From positions 76,068,982-76,132,981 of the forward strand of contig NC_035440.2 of the NCBI RefSeq assembly GCF_002127325.2: a DNA stretch of 64,000 bases, given 5' to 3'. Shown piece by piece: positions 12,174-23,640 of this stretch. The notes beneath the pieces were generated by a model. It ran no database searches, had not been told where the DNA came from, and saw only the letters and a list, made by a program, of their open reading frames with translations. Both the position numbers and the translations under genes were made by a program. The DNA is from Helianthus annuus. Lineage: Eukaryota; Streptophyta; Magnoliopsida; Asterales; Asteraceae. The first letter of the stretch is position 1. The number at the start of each line of letters is the position of its first letter.

Positions 12174-12231
12174 TTCAAGTGTGGGGAGGTGGTCTATCGC
12201 TTAAGCTTTGTCGTTGTCATATATATATAAA

Positions 12232-12232
12232 A

Positions 12233-12300
<68 letters not shown>
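12232..12300 (+). repeat. AAT/ATA trinucleotide microsatellite
   Basis: About 20 uninterrupted units followed by AAAT units. It explains the poly-asparagine end of the spurious ORF 12041-12298. Confidence 0.95.
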
Positions 12301-12301
<1 letters not shown>

Positions 12302-13564
12302 AAATAAAATAACAATGCAAAGCTCTCTTTTAACAATTTTTTGTGGCATATAAATCAAATCAACATAAGTATCTAAATAAGCACCAAAATTTTTGATAAA
12401 TAAAATTGGGTTGACACAAAAAGGGGGTTCACTCGTGTAAGGAAAAAAAAAAGACCGTTAAGTAACTTGTTTTTTGTACAAAATTGAGCATGAGAAATCA
12501 AGCGATTGACCTACTTGTTTGCCTTGCATATTTACCCAATACGCCCGTTTCCGTGAGTTATTTTTGAGCCTTATAGCTTTAGATTATTTTTGCTCATGTT
12601 TTTGCGGGCAAAGATTGAGTGAGCCGGATAACTTTTGCGATTTAGAACTTGTGTTAGGCATGCATTTCGAGGCCACAAAGCGAGAATACAAGCATAGAAG
12701 TGATTGAGGCATTAGGAAACCTTTTCATTTTAGCCATTTTCATTCACCTCCCTACCCGAATTATTCCCCTAGTTAAACCAATTTGAGCCTTTCCCGTTCG
12801 TTTCTTAAAAACCCCAAAACATTAGCCACTTAGCCAAATTAGCCTTTTATATTTTTAGCCCATTTTTGGTTGGAAGCCCGGTTCGGTTTTGATTAACTTG
12901 TAGCTTTTGTATAGTTCTTCTTAGTTGTTATATCCCTCATGTTCAAGAGTTTTTAGCTAGGTAGACGTACTTAGTTCTCTCCAAAGCATGGGTTAGTTCT
13001 TGTAAAAAAAAAAAAAAAAACGAAAGAAATATAGTTGAAAGAGCCTTATCAAATGGCTTTGTTAGAGCGATTTTGGGAGCAAAAAGAAATACTTATTGGT
13101 GAGCTCTCGGTTAGTTACTATTTAGTTGTATAGTTTTATTTTTCTTATGCTTTAAGTTAGTCAAACCGTCGGGTTACAACCGTTTTAGCCACTTTTCAAA
13201 ATCCACTTCCATACCCCTAGCCCAAGCCAAGTTACAACCCAACCAAGACCTCATGATTTATGCTATATTTTTGTCTAGTGATTAGATTTGATCCTTCCAC
13301 AAGCTTATGATATCGCATAGTTATCGTCTTGGCATCGTGAGGATGCTTGGTGAATTGGTAGGGATTTCTAAGATGGACCATTGCTCATAAACCTATTTTA
13401 CATATCTCTTTTCGGTTGTTTCTTTATATTGAGCACTCCTTGATTGTTTTGACCCAAGTTATTTGTTTGTGCTTATGAAATGCTAGTTGAGATGATTGCC
13501 ATTTAGAGAGTTTCGTTGATTTTAGTTTGCTGGAGGACAAGCAAAGTTTAAGTGTGGGGATGTT

Positions 13565-15410
13565 TGATGTATAAGAATTTATACATCTTTTAAACGTCAA
13601 ATACACCCCGTTTATGCGAAAACTCTTTGTATTTTCATTGATTTTGATACTTATTTGAGTTGTTTGTGAAAATACAGGTCCGGGCTTCGGCCCGGTGATG
13701 AAACGGAAGCTTTTGGAGCAAAATAGAGCTAAAATGGTGCATTCCAGCAAACTGCCAGATATGGCACTACCGTGCCAAACAGTGGCACGACCGTGCCAAG
13801 CCTCCCGACGTCGGCACTCTCGATCAGCACTAGCACCCAGCAGCCAAGTCTTCAAAATCAAGGGAAGCACGACCGTGCCAACCAGTGGCACGACCGTGCC
13901 AAGTCAATCTTAGCCTCTGATCAGCTTGTTTCCGAGAACGAGGTGACTGTTACCGAGCACTACCGGCTCGCACGACCAGAGGATCTCCGAGCACGGTCGT
14001 GCGACCTCGGGAACATTTGAGCGCGGTTTTTTCGAAAATGGTAGCTTGCTTGGTCAACACTCAAGAAAGTGGCTCTGACACTTGCGAAGCACGACCGTGC
14101 CAAAAGGTGGCATGGTAGTGCCAAACGCCCAGCAGTTTAAATACGAGTTTCTAGCTCATTTGCAAGGGAGTTGGAGCATTTTGGTGACTTTTTCTCTCAA
14201 GAATCTGGTCTTGGAAGCTTGTTGGAGCCAAGAAGGAGCTTTGAAGAGGATTAAACCACTTGAAGATCTACTCAAACACCATTTAATTCTTGTCTTTAAC
14301 TTGGTTAGCTTACTACATTATGAACAATTTATGTTTATTTATGCTTGATTTGGTAGTTATGAGCCTTGTAGGCTAAACATTTGTGTTGTCTAAACTATGT
14401 TGAAGCTTATGAACATGTGATAATATGGAAGTAGATGTGATGATTGTTCTTGTTAATCTTCATGTTGTCATTTGATTTTGTTCTTGGAGTTCATATGCAT
14501 GCTTAAAGTTCTTGTTCTTGAATGTTTGCTCATAAGTATTTACATGTTGTGTTGGAAAGCCCATGTAGAGATTATGATTATTGAATCTTGTTAACTTGTT
14601 AGTATGATTCATAGCATGAAACTAGGAATGGTGAGTGCTAATATGATATGAACAATGATTTGAGCTTGTGTGTGAATTCTTGCATCTAGATTTGGAAAGA
14701 TCAAAAGTATGTTTATATGAATTCTATAGTTTGTGTTCATGTTTGGTTGATGATTTAGGCCAAGGTTGTTAGCTAGCATGACCATGCTTGTGGTTCATAT
14801 CAAGAACATGGTGATAGTGCCAACTACTTAAAACCAAGTTAGGGTGATTAGTGTGTTTCTCATATTAGTTTTCCCTAATTTGTAGAGTTAGGAGTTTTGA
14901 CAAATGAATAACTCATCGTCAAAGATTAACATCAACTTAGCAAGTGAGCTTAAAGGAATAATTTTTAGGTGATTAGAATGTTAATTCATTTTTAATTTTC
15001 CTAAGAATTATAAACTAGGAAGCCTTGATTGGGGACTTAGTTAAAATTGGAGCTTGCATCATCACAATCCCTTCCTCTTTGTTGTCACATGTGAATAAGT
15101 GGATACTTATTTTAGGCAACCTTTCTTAGTTATTGTTATTTGTTAGAAATTTTAGTAGTTTATTTATTTTGCATGATAAGTTAGAAAAACCAATCCAATC
15201 ATTTGAAAAGGCTTTGAAGTAACAAAAGTTTAGTATCGAGACACCGCATCCACGGATTGATATCCGGTTCTTACCGATTAGCTATATTACCACCCGACGG
15301 GTACACTTGCCCTTTGTGTGTGTAGTTAGTTTCTAGGTGAAAAACCATTTTAAAACTAAATTTGTGTGAAGAAAAACTCAATTAAAAATATATATAATTC
15401 ACGCACATCA
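13565..15410 (+). repeat. Element B 3' LTR (1846 bp)
   Basis: Same length as the 5' LTR. Differences seen are single bases, for example TTTTCCG to TTTTTCG near 14030 and TTAGTTT to TTATTTT near 15110. It ends CGCACATCA, then the second target copy CATAA. Confidence 0.95.
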
Positions 15411-15415
15411 CATAA

Positions 15416-17175
15416 GCTACCTAAACGGGTCGTAACGGGTCAAAAGCACTTAGGATAAGTTTCGTTTTAGTATGTAGGCTTTGTCAAACCATATTACATA
15501 AGTTCCCACACTTATTTGGTTTACAAACCCTCGTACTACCCGATCCTCCGAAAGGTCCGTTTATTAATTTAGATACCTATATTAGGTGCCGTTTGAATCC
15601 ATGATCTTCTAGCTTGCTTGGTGGATATCTAAAGTCTATTTAGCAATCTCAAGTGAGTACATAGTCCCCTCTTTTAATGTTTTCCAAACATTTTGGGGTG
15701 AAACACATGTGCCTACTTGTTACTTTCGTGCTTTCCATGTTTTCACATCATTGCTTGCTATGTTCTTTAGTACACTTATAGTACATGATTTCATTACATT
15801 GTTTTGCTATGTATGTTAACTTAGCATGCTAGCACCTTGATTTCATTACATTGTTTTGCTACATATGATTACTTGGCATATTAGCACATTATTTTACATT
15901 ACATTTTCTGCTATGTATGTAGACTAAGCATGCTAGCACATTGATTTACATGAATTTTCTGCTTCGTACGTTAACTTAGCATACTTACTACATTGTTTTC
16001 ATATAACATGTTTACATTTGGTATAACATTTGGTTTGCATAAACGGGACTTATATACATTCATTAACATTAGCTACGCCACTCGGTAGTAAGTAATGGTA
16101 CCATAGGACTTGACAAATCCCGTTCCTGACATCCTAGGTTTGTTTGGGTGAAAGGAATGACTGAATCTGATAACATTTCTTTTGATAACCTTGACTTAGG
16201 GTTATCCGTCTGTCTCAAGGCTTGAATGTATGCGTTAACTTACCACATAAATGTTTGTATCATTTAAAACATGTTTTTACCTTGCAAAACATAACTTTTT
16301 GATATGCTCAAAATACTTTATTTTGTACGTTTTTACATTTGGTTTAAAGTAATTACACTTTACTTACCATACAGAACATTTGTTACACATACATGACTAC
16401 ATGACTACATTTTGGACTTTTAAACATTTGGTAATGGTTTATACAAGAACATTTGATGGTTGGTTTAAACATGGACTTTATACATTGGTGGTTTGTTTAA
16501 GTGACTTAAGTAACGAGACGTGTGTAGTACGATACAAGCATGGTGGATACGCCGCTGGTACTTCTTATATATAAGTGCTTGTATTATATTACATGTCGTA
16601 GCGTTACTTAAATCATTTAGTTTGGACTTATACATTTTAAGCAAATAACATATTTTTCACAAGACTTTGTTTTACAAAAACAGTTTGTTTTATTACGACT
16701 TATGTTTACTTGGTTACTCTTTTAACCATACACTATTCTTTTATTTATACATATCATCTAATTGTATCGCTTTTCAAATGATTTACAAAACAAAACAAAT
16801 AACAAGGTTCATGACTGAATTTCCATTAAACATTTTCTAAAACGTAAGTCATGAATCCTATTTTCACAAAAACCTATGTTACTCACAGACATTTTTATGC
16901 TGACGTACCTATTTTCACATGTGTTTCAGGAGCTTTTGCTTAGGATGATGATCGTGACACTAGGGCGGACCTGTGCCTTAGAGACTTAAAATGAAGATAG
17001 ACTTAGTTTAACTATGTGATGTACTCTTGTTTCTTTTGATTTAAGACAATGAAACTCGTTTGTTTTATGAATAAAATATAACTTTGTATGCCATGGTTGT
17101 GAAACAATAATTCTGTTACAACACTCCCCGACGTTTCTGCCATGATTTGATGTTTTACGTGGTCGGGGTGTGACA
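15416..17175 (+). repeat. Element A 5' LTR, second part
   Basis: It continues the A LTR after B and matches 51533-51599 plus 58815-60504. It contains four degenerate direct repeats of about 52 bp (15785-15991). It ends GGTCGGGGTGTGACA at 17175. An acceptor-like GTGTTTCAG lies at about 16921-16929. No supported gene; the ORFs here are not protein-like. Confidence 0.92.
15785..15991 (+). repeat. Four tandem degenerate ~52-bp repeats inside the A LTR
   Basis: Each unit carries a TTTTGCTATGTATG-like block followed by TTAGCATGCTAGCAC. The same four-unit array is at about 59121-59330 in the 3' LTR, so it predates insertion of A. Confidence 0.75.
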
Positions 17176-17182
17176 GAAGAGT

Positions 17183-17195
17183 TGGTATCAGAGCC
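17183..17195 (+). other. Element A primer binding site (initiator tRNA-Met)
   Basis: TGGTATCAGAGCC begins 7 nt after the LTR end and matches the complement of plant initiator tRNA-Met. A leader with no supported gene follows to 17841. Confidence 0.8.
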
Positions 17196-17841
17196 AATGG
17201 TTATAGGGAATTAGGTTATTAGTAATGCTTTGACCTAGACTATAACCTTTCTAGGACCCCAACACAAGTTGTCTTGTGTTTAGATTTTAAAACATGCACT
17301 TCACCTATCCTTAGGTGATCACCAAAACGTGAACCCAGTTTTCTAAAACGATTTTTGAAAAAAACAATCTTCTGTTTTTAAATGATTTATTATATGGTTT
17401 TGAACCCTTTTTGATTTTTCAAAGTGATTTTGAAATTTTATCATTTGTTTTTGAATGATTCTTTTGGCCTTGTGCATTCCAAGTTTTCAAAATCTCGTCA
17501 AAGTTTTGGGTTCTAAATAGTGTGAACACACGCAAACTGGAAGGGTGAATGCCTGTACCCTGGGTTTTCTGTCTAAGGCTAGAGTGTTCGTACAAATCCA
17601 CATAATCGGACCAGTCACTCTTACCTGGGAACTCCTGGGGTGAGTGTTCACTTATAGGCGAGCATGTCTTCGCTAAGCATTATTTATGGATCCATTTACT
17701 TTGATTAGTCACTGTGTGTTGTTTGTTTGCTTTGTGATATGGACAAATGACCACCATCATTGCTTTTGTTGATTTTGTTTCATCTCGTTTTTTTCATCTA
17801 ATCATCTCACTCGTTTCCTCTCATGTTTCCTCTTTTTTAGC

Positions 17842-19023
17842 ATGCCTCCTTGACATGAAAACCCGTTAACCAATGCCGAAATAGCAGATATTCTGGCACA
17901 ACACATGGCTGCCGCACTCCCAAACATTATAGCTCAAGTGAACCAAGCCAATAACAATCAGAATGCTCCTTGTAACTTCAAGAGTTTCAATTCGGCTAAA
18001 CCACTCATGTTCAGTGGTACCGAAGGGGTAACTGGGCTCCTTCAATGGTTCGAGAGCACTGAGAGTACTTTCCGCCACGTTCTGTGTCCTGAGAATCGGA
18101 AGGTCGTGTTTGCTTCTAGCGTATTTCAGAAGAGGGCTTTGACATGGTGGAACGGGGTTATGAGAGACCGTGGTGCTGAAGTTGCTTTGGCACAAACATG
18201 GGCTGAACTAAGAACTCTTATGATGAGGGAGTTTTATCCTCGTCATGAGCTGCGAGCTTTGGAAAGGGAGTTTGATGATCTGAAGCAAGAAAGTGGTGAG
18301 CACCGGGCATATACTGACAGGTATGAGGAATTAAGCTTACTTTGCCTAACAATGGTTACCCCACTCGAGAAGGCTATCGAGAGGTACATCGATGGTCTAC
18401 CTGACTCCGTGCAAGACATCGTTACTGGTAGTAATCCTACCACTGTCCGTTAGGAGATCGAGTTATCTGTGACGTTGACTGAGTCGCAGATTCGAAAGGG
18501 TAAGTTGCACAGAAAGGGTGACAAGAAGGGTAAGAAACAGAAGTCTGACAAGAAGGATAGCAAGAAAGGTAAAAACAAGCAAGGTAAGGATGCGGGTTCC
18601 TCAAAGGGTTCTAGGAAACGAAAGGCTTCCCAAAACTATGCCGTTACTGCACAAGCTCAAGCTGCACAAAATCAGCCTGCGCAACAACCTGCCAAGAGGC
18701 CTTATCTTGGCAATGCACCTTTATGGAACAGGTGTAACGGCCATCACCTACCACACCTACAGTGTCGTCATTGTACCAACTGTGGGAGAAATGGTCATCT
18801 TGCTGCTACATGCCGCATTCCGGTCAACCAGAATCAAGCAGTTCAGAACCAAGCTCAACAAGTTGCTCAGCCTCCTGCTCAGCAACAAGGTTAAGCAGCA
18901 TGACCTCACTACCCACCAGGATCTTGTTATAACTGTGGGGATCTGACCCACTACCGTAACCAGTGTCCAAGATTGGTAAATGCAAATCCAGTTTAGGCTC
19001 AGGCTCGTGGACGAGCTTTCAAC
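17842..19023 (+). pseudogene. Element A gag, with several in-frame stops
   Basis: Gag capsid-type domain (FSGTEG...WWNGV...REFYPRHEL) of a Ty3/Gypsy chromovirus, then a Lys-rich basic stretch and two zinc knuckles, CTNCGRNGHLAATC (about 18775-18816) and CYNCGDLTHYRNQC (about 18930-18970). One frame runs throughout from ATG 17842 but has TGA at 17851 (codon 4), TAG at 18451, TAA at 18892, TGA at 18901 and TAG at 18994. Several fit C-to-T changes of Arg CGA or Gln CAG codons. It can no longer make full Gag. Confidence 0.9.
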
Positions 19024-19482
19024 ATGAATGCACAAGAGGCGCAAGCAGACAATGATGTGGTGAACGATACGTTCTTTGTTAATAATCAACCTGCATCTGT
19101 TCTTTTTGATTCAGGGGCCGATAAGAGTTTTGTGTCGTTATCTTTTGAGCCATTGCTTCGCGTGTCTAGAACGAAACTAGGTAAGCCTTTGACAGTCGAA
19201 GTTGCGAGTGGTGAACCCGTTATTCTTGATTATGTTCTTCGCAACTGCCAGTTGAACCTTAACGGCCATCTTTTTCCTATTGACCTCACGCCTATGCAAC
19301 TTGGAAGCTTCGACATTATTGTGGGTATGGATTGGTTAGCCAAGCATCGCGCAGAGGTAGTTTGTTTTGAGAAGATCGTTCGTGTTCCGCTTTCGTCAGG
19401 TGAGATCCTACAGGTTCGTGGTGAGAAACCTGCTAGTAGCCTTAAGCTTATGTCTTGTTTTCAAGCATGGAAGTATCTGTGA
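19024..19482 (+). pseudogene. Element A aspartic protease region
   Basis: Retroviral-type aspartic protease that would cut the polyprotein. The catalytic motif LFDSGADKSFVS is at about 19106-19141 and the IIVGMDWLAKH flap-side motif at about 19315-19345. It is in frame with gag and RT. A TGA at 19480-19482 separates it from RT, at a position where relatives continue. The piece is otherwise well preserved. Confidence 0.88.
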
Positions 19483-21243
19483 AAGAATTATGTGGCCTTC
19501 TTGGCGCATGTTACAGCAGATAAAGGCAAAGGTAAGTCTATCCAAGATATTCCTATTGTTCGGGATTATCCGGAGCTGTTTCCTGAAGATTTACCTGGTC
19601 TACCTCCAGCACGCCAAGTCGAGTTCCGTATTGATCTCGTACCTGGTGCAAATCCCACTGCCAGAGCTCCATATCGTCTTGCACCGTCTGAGATGCAAGA
19701 GTTGTCTAAGCAGCTTCAAGAGCTTTCTGACAAAGGTTTTATCCGTCCTAGCTTTTCACCTTGGGGTGCTCCCGTTCTTTTTGTCAAGAAGAAGGATGGA
19801 TCCTTCAGAATGTGCATCGATTATCGTGAGCTGAATAAGCTTACCATCAAGAATCGATACCCCCTACCTCGCATTGATGATCTCTTTGACCAGTTACAGG
19901 GTGCTACTTGCTTTTCGAAGATCGATCTTCGTTCTGGGTATCATCAACTTCATGTGCATGAAGAGGATATTCCCAAGACAGCATTCCGCACTCGATATGG
20001 GCATTTTGAGCTCACAGTCATGCCATTCGGTTTGACCAATGCTCCTGCTGTTTTCATGGACTTGATGAATATGGTCTGCAAGCCTTATTTGGATAAGTTC
20101 ATCATCGTTTTTATCGATGACATCTTGATTTACTCTAAGACGCAAGCTGATCACGAACAACATCTTTGTCTTACTCTGGAACTCCTAAAGAAAGAGCAAC
20201 TTTTTGCCAAATTCTCCAAGTGCGAATTTTGGATTAAGGAAGTTCAATTTTTGGGACATATTGTTAACGAACAAGGTATTCATTTAGATCCCTCCAAGAT
20301 CAGTGCGATTAACGATTGGGATACGCCTACTACTCCTACTGAGGTTCGTTCCTTTCTTGGTCTTGCGGGTTATTACCGCCGCTTCATTGAGAACTTCTCG
20401 AAGATTGCAGTTCCTCTAACTGCTCTAACTCAGAAGAACAAACCCTTTGAATGGGGTTCTAAGCAAGAAGAAGCTTTTCAGACCTTGAAGCAGAAGCTTT
20501 GTGATGCACCTATTCTGACTTTGCCTGAGGGTAATGATGATTTTGTCGTTTATTGTGATGCATCGAAATTGGGTCTTGGCTGTGTTCTGATGCAAAGGAA
20601 CAAAGTCATAGCCTACACATTAAGGCAGTTGAAGGTGCATGAGAGAAACTACACCACTCATGATCTTGAGTTGGGTGCAGTTGTTTTCGCTCTCAAAATC
20701 TGGAGACACTATTTATATGTCAAAAAATGTGTGGTTTTCAAGGACCACAAAAGTCTTCAGCATATCTTCAATCAGAAAGAACTCAACATGAGGCAAAGGC
20801 GTTGGGTAGAACTCCTAAATGACTATGATTGCGAAATTCGTTACCATCCTGGTAAAGCGAATGTCGTGGCTGACGCATTGAGTCGTAAGGAACGTACTAA
20901 GCTACATTGTGTTCATGTTCAATCTGATATTCAAGCTCAATCTGATATTCAAGCACGCATTTCTCAGGCTCAACATGCTTGTGTTTCACAAGACTTGATG
21001 GGTAAGGAATTACCCTATCACATTAAGCCTGATCTTGTGCTGAAAGATGATTGATCATATTATTTCATGGACTGTTTGTGGGTTCCAAGCCAAGATGATC
21101 TTCGCGCCTTGCTTATGGATGAGGCCCATAAGTCTCGTTATTCTATTCATCCTGGCTCATACAAGATGTATAAGGATCTTCGTACTCGGTATTGGTAGCC
21201 TGGTATGAAGAAAGACATTGCCTTGTACGTTTCAAAGTGCCTT
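19483..21243 (+). pseudogene. Element A reverse transcriptase, RNase H and start of integrase
   Basis: RT of the Gypsy type begins near [14 protein letters not shown]. The catalytic FIDD is at about 20112-20123. RNase H includes VVYCDAS near 20548 and KDHKSLQH near 20740; the [12 protein letters not shown] block follows. After TGA at 21052-21054 the frame continues through the integrase zinc-finger region (HPGSYKMYKDLRTRYW) with a further TAG at about 21196, and is cut by element C after KCL at 21243. The target copy GCCTT is 21239-21243. RT and RNase H are the best preserved part of A. Confidence 0.9.
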
Positions 21244-21650
21244 TGTCACACCCCCAAAATCCACACGCGGAGTACCACCGCTTGGAGGCGTGACGTGACC
21301 AGGATCAAGCCATCAATCATATTGAACATAGCATAATATAAATAAGATAGTTTGTAAAACCCAAATCTATACGATTGATGTTCCAAACCAAACATAGTAT
21401 CAATAGCGGAAGCGTAATAATGGAAATCCAAAGTAAAGTTATAAGTTCAATTGTTTAGCATAAAGTCTACGATCCGAATCCCACAACGACCCGCTCCTCC
21501 TTGTGCAAGCTCCATAAGTACCTAAGGTCCTGCAAGGCATGCAGCAGAGATTCAACAACTAGTTGAGTGAGTTCACAGTTAACAGTTCAGTAATAGTATA
21601 GTGTGAGTAATAGAATGTTCGTTCGTTTATATCATGTATCATATTTCCAT

Positions 21651-21840
21651 CGCGGCCTCCCAGGCAGGTATGCGAAGATTAGGGGATAACTATCCCAAGT
21701 ATTCTAGACTAGGTTTATTTGTATCGCGGCCTACCAGGCAGGTGTGCGAAGATGTTAGTAAGTTTAGTTCGCGGCCTTCCAGAGGCAGGTGTGCGAAGTC
21801 AGTCATAATATCGCGGCCAACCCTTGGCAGGTGTGCGAAG
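21651..21840 (+). repeat. Four spaced repeats CGCGGCC-N-GGCAGGTGTGCGAAG
   Basis: Copies at about 21651-21677, 21725-21752, 21770-21798 and 21812-21840. Each is bounded by CGCGG and GCGAAG, so TCGC/GCGA arms can pair. The spacers differ. The same array is in the other C LTR at about 29055-29244. Confidence 0.8.
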
Positions 21841-22362
21841 ATCAGTTCAATAAGCGTTACTAGTCTAGTCGTGTCTTATCGTTCGGTTCTATCAGCTGAG
21901 TATGTACAATAATTCAACAAGTCCCATTCCCACCCGGGAACCCCATGCCTTGGCTGTGTGAACTCACCTTGGTTTGCTCGGTATGCTAAGTTATGCGCTC
22001 ACCAGAATCAATCAAGTCCTAAAGGTCACGTATACTTAAATCAGTTCGCGTTCTTAATGTTTCACGTACAATCAGTATCACAGAGTGGTTCAGCATTTAA
22101 CATTGATTAACACATACCAATTTGCCAATCATACCGAGTTCAAGGTTACAAGCAAGATCCTGAATTATTTGTCGTGCTTAACAGAGTTAGCATATTTGAC
22201 TGAGTTAACACAGTTTACACTTAACAGGGTTAATCACTTAACTGACATAACAGAGTTAACAGTTCAATCGTTTGACAGGGGTTTTGATGATTAATAGAGT
22301 TTGCATGCATTAACAAGGTTACAAACTAACAAAGTTATAATTAACAGTTAACTGAATTAACA

Positions 22363-22632
22363 GGGCCGAAACCCTCTTTGGGCCGAAATCCAAATTTGGG
22401 CCGAAATCACTTTAGCCGAAATCACCTAAGGTGATTTCGTTTATGTGAGGATTTCGTTGGATATGAGGGTGACGAAAACACTTGGGCCCGAAAACACCAA
22501 GCTTGGGCCGAAAACTCTTTTGGGCGAAAACTGTTTGGGCCGAAAACTGATTGGGCCGAAAACCCTTTGAGTGACGAAATCACTTTGGGCCGAAATCCCC
22601 AAGGTGATTTCGTTGAGGTGGGGATTTCGTTG
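22363..22632 (+). repeat. GGGCCGAAA / GATTTCGTT motif cluster with a perfect hairpin
   Basis: About ten TTGGGCCGAAA-type units, some in opposite orientation as GATTTCG. One pair makes a perfect stem: CGAAATCACC (22417-22426), loop TAA, GGTGATTTCG (22430-22439). A G-run follows. It is repeated in the other LTR at about 29767-30035. Confidence 0.75.
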
Positions 22633-23512
22633 GGGGGGGGGGGGTTCGCAGGCTTCATCACCCTTCAACAACATCAGTTACGCAACAAAACAAATCTTAA
22701 TCATCATCATCGGCAACAGTTACATCGTTTCATCATACAAACAATATCCAATGACAATAAGTTGTGATCATTTAGTAGTCGGCATATGTGTAAACATAGA
22801 ATCATTATCTGCAATTAATTTACTGTCATACTATTAACATAACAAGATCATCAACATTAATCGAACACAAACAATAGTATCAAACAGCCGATCTATTTAC
22901 ATGTGCATCCATCCATTCAGTTTTACAATCAGCATTTGTATCATCCGATTAATAATCGAGAAACCATAACATAATCACATAACATCCACTATACAGTCTA
23001 ACGTATGCATACAAACATGAAATCATTCATAGTTCAAACAATAGTGCAACTAACCGTGATGATAGATCACAAGATTGATTAGAGGAAAGGATGAAGTCTT
23101 GTGGTTGCCGTCGCACAAGTGAGTAAGGCTCTAGGGTTTTGCCGATTAAAAATTATCACGTAAGGGTTGGAAATATCATATACTAAATCAACAGTGGGCC
23201 AAGGCCCATTTGGTTTTCGTTGGGTAGCAGTGGACGAAAACACATATTGTGTTTTCGGCCATGGGTGTTTTCGTGAGGGATGTTTGGCATGTGATCCATT
23301 TTATAACTCAAACAACACATATGTTAACCTACCTACCATCTTATATCAGTAACACACTCATGCACATCAAATGTAACATATCATTCACAATATGATTTAA
23401 CATATTACAAACGTGTTCCGTTGCGAAATAACTAGTCATGTAAACAAACAATCCAAAGAATTAACGTGTAATAAATGCGAAGATAGAAATCGTGGAAATT
23501 CGAGTTGTCACA

Positions 23513-23640
23513 TTATCCCCAACTTAGAAGAAATTTCGTCCCGAAATTTGGTACGCACTCACTGAGGAAGCTAGGTAAGTTGTATCGTTCACTGGTTTTC
23601 CTGGGGTGTCACATCATCCCCCCGTTGATTTGGAATTTCG
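23513..23640 (-). other. Element C polypurine region, duplicated
   Basis: Read on the minus strand, the block CGGGACGAAATT...GGGG...TGTGACA occurs twice: once at the true LTR border (about 23512-23545) and once about 95 bp upstream, overlapping the end of gag-pol (about 23607-23645). Only the inner one abuts the LTR. The outer one ends in TGTGACACCCC, which resembles an LTR start. Confidence 0.65.

Larger units (their letters stand above)
11783..13564 (+). other. Element B 3' non-coding region with microsatellite, hairpin and polypurine tracts
   Basis: No supported gene. It contains a perfect hairpin (12150-12173) followed by a polypurine-like AAGTGTGGGGAGG (about 12178-12189), an AAT/ATA microsatellite (about 12232-12300), an A-run (about 13003-13020), and the terminal polypurine tract AGTGTGGGGA (13551-13560) just before the 3' LTR. 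Confidence 0.8.
1607..15410 (+). mobile_element. Element B: Athila-type Ty3/Gypsy retrotransposon, structurally complete
   Basis: B is flanked by a 5-bp target duplication, CATAA (1602-1606 and 15411-15415). The uninterrupted target is visible in the other A LTR at 51528-51532. LTRs are 1846 bp each, TG...CA type. It has a tRNA-Asp primer site, an intact gag-pol, a second ORF after pol, a long 3' non-coding region and a polypurine tract. The lack of a chromodomain, the tRNA-Asp primer, the protease motif DLGAS and the extra ORF after integrase place it in the Athila/Tat group. I count about six differences between LTRs, so it is a recent insertion. Confidence 0.95.
21244..23512 (-). repeat. 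Element C 3' LTR (left copy)
   Basis: It matches 28648-30915. It contains four copies of a CGCGGCC...GTGCGAAG motif (about 21651-21840), TTAACAGAGTTA-like repeats (about 22180-22350), a GGGCCGAAA motif cluster with inverted repeats (22363-22632), a G-run at about 22634, and a second dyad near 23232-23256. No supported gene. Confidence 0.93.

Noticed and set aside
12041..12298. 85-codon ORF ending in poly-Asn
   Set aside because: The tail is the AAT/ATA microsatellite; the rest has no protein-like features.
13424..13891. 155-codon minus ORF across the B 3' LTR border, and its partial copy at 1577-1933
   Set aside because: Lies in LTR non-coding sequence and crosses the dyad motifs; composition is repeat-driven.
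16380..16574. 64-codon ORF in the A 5' LTR
   Set aside because: Not preserved as a frame in the other LTR copy; AT-rich non-coding sequence.
17183..17195. tRNA-Met-like sequence (also at 28632, 45684, 50883, 51655 and 63581)
   Set aside because: Only 12-14 nt complementary to the tRNA 3' end; these are primer binding sites, not tRNA genes.
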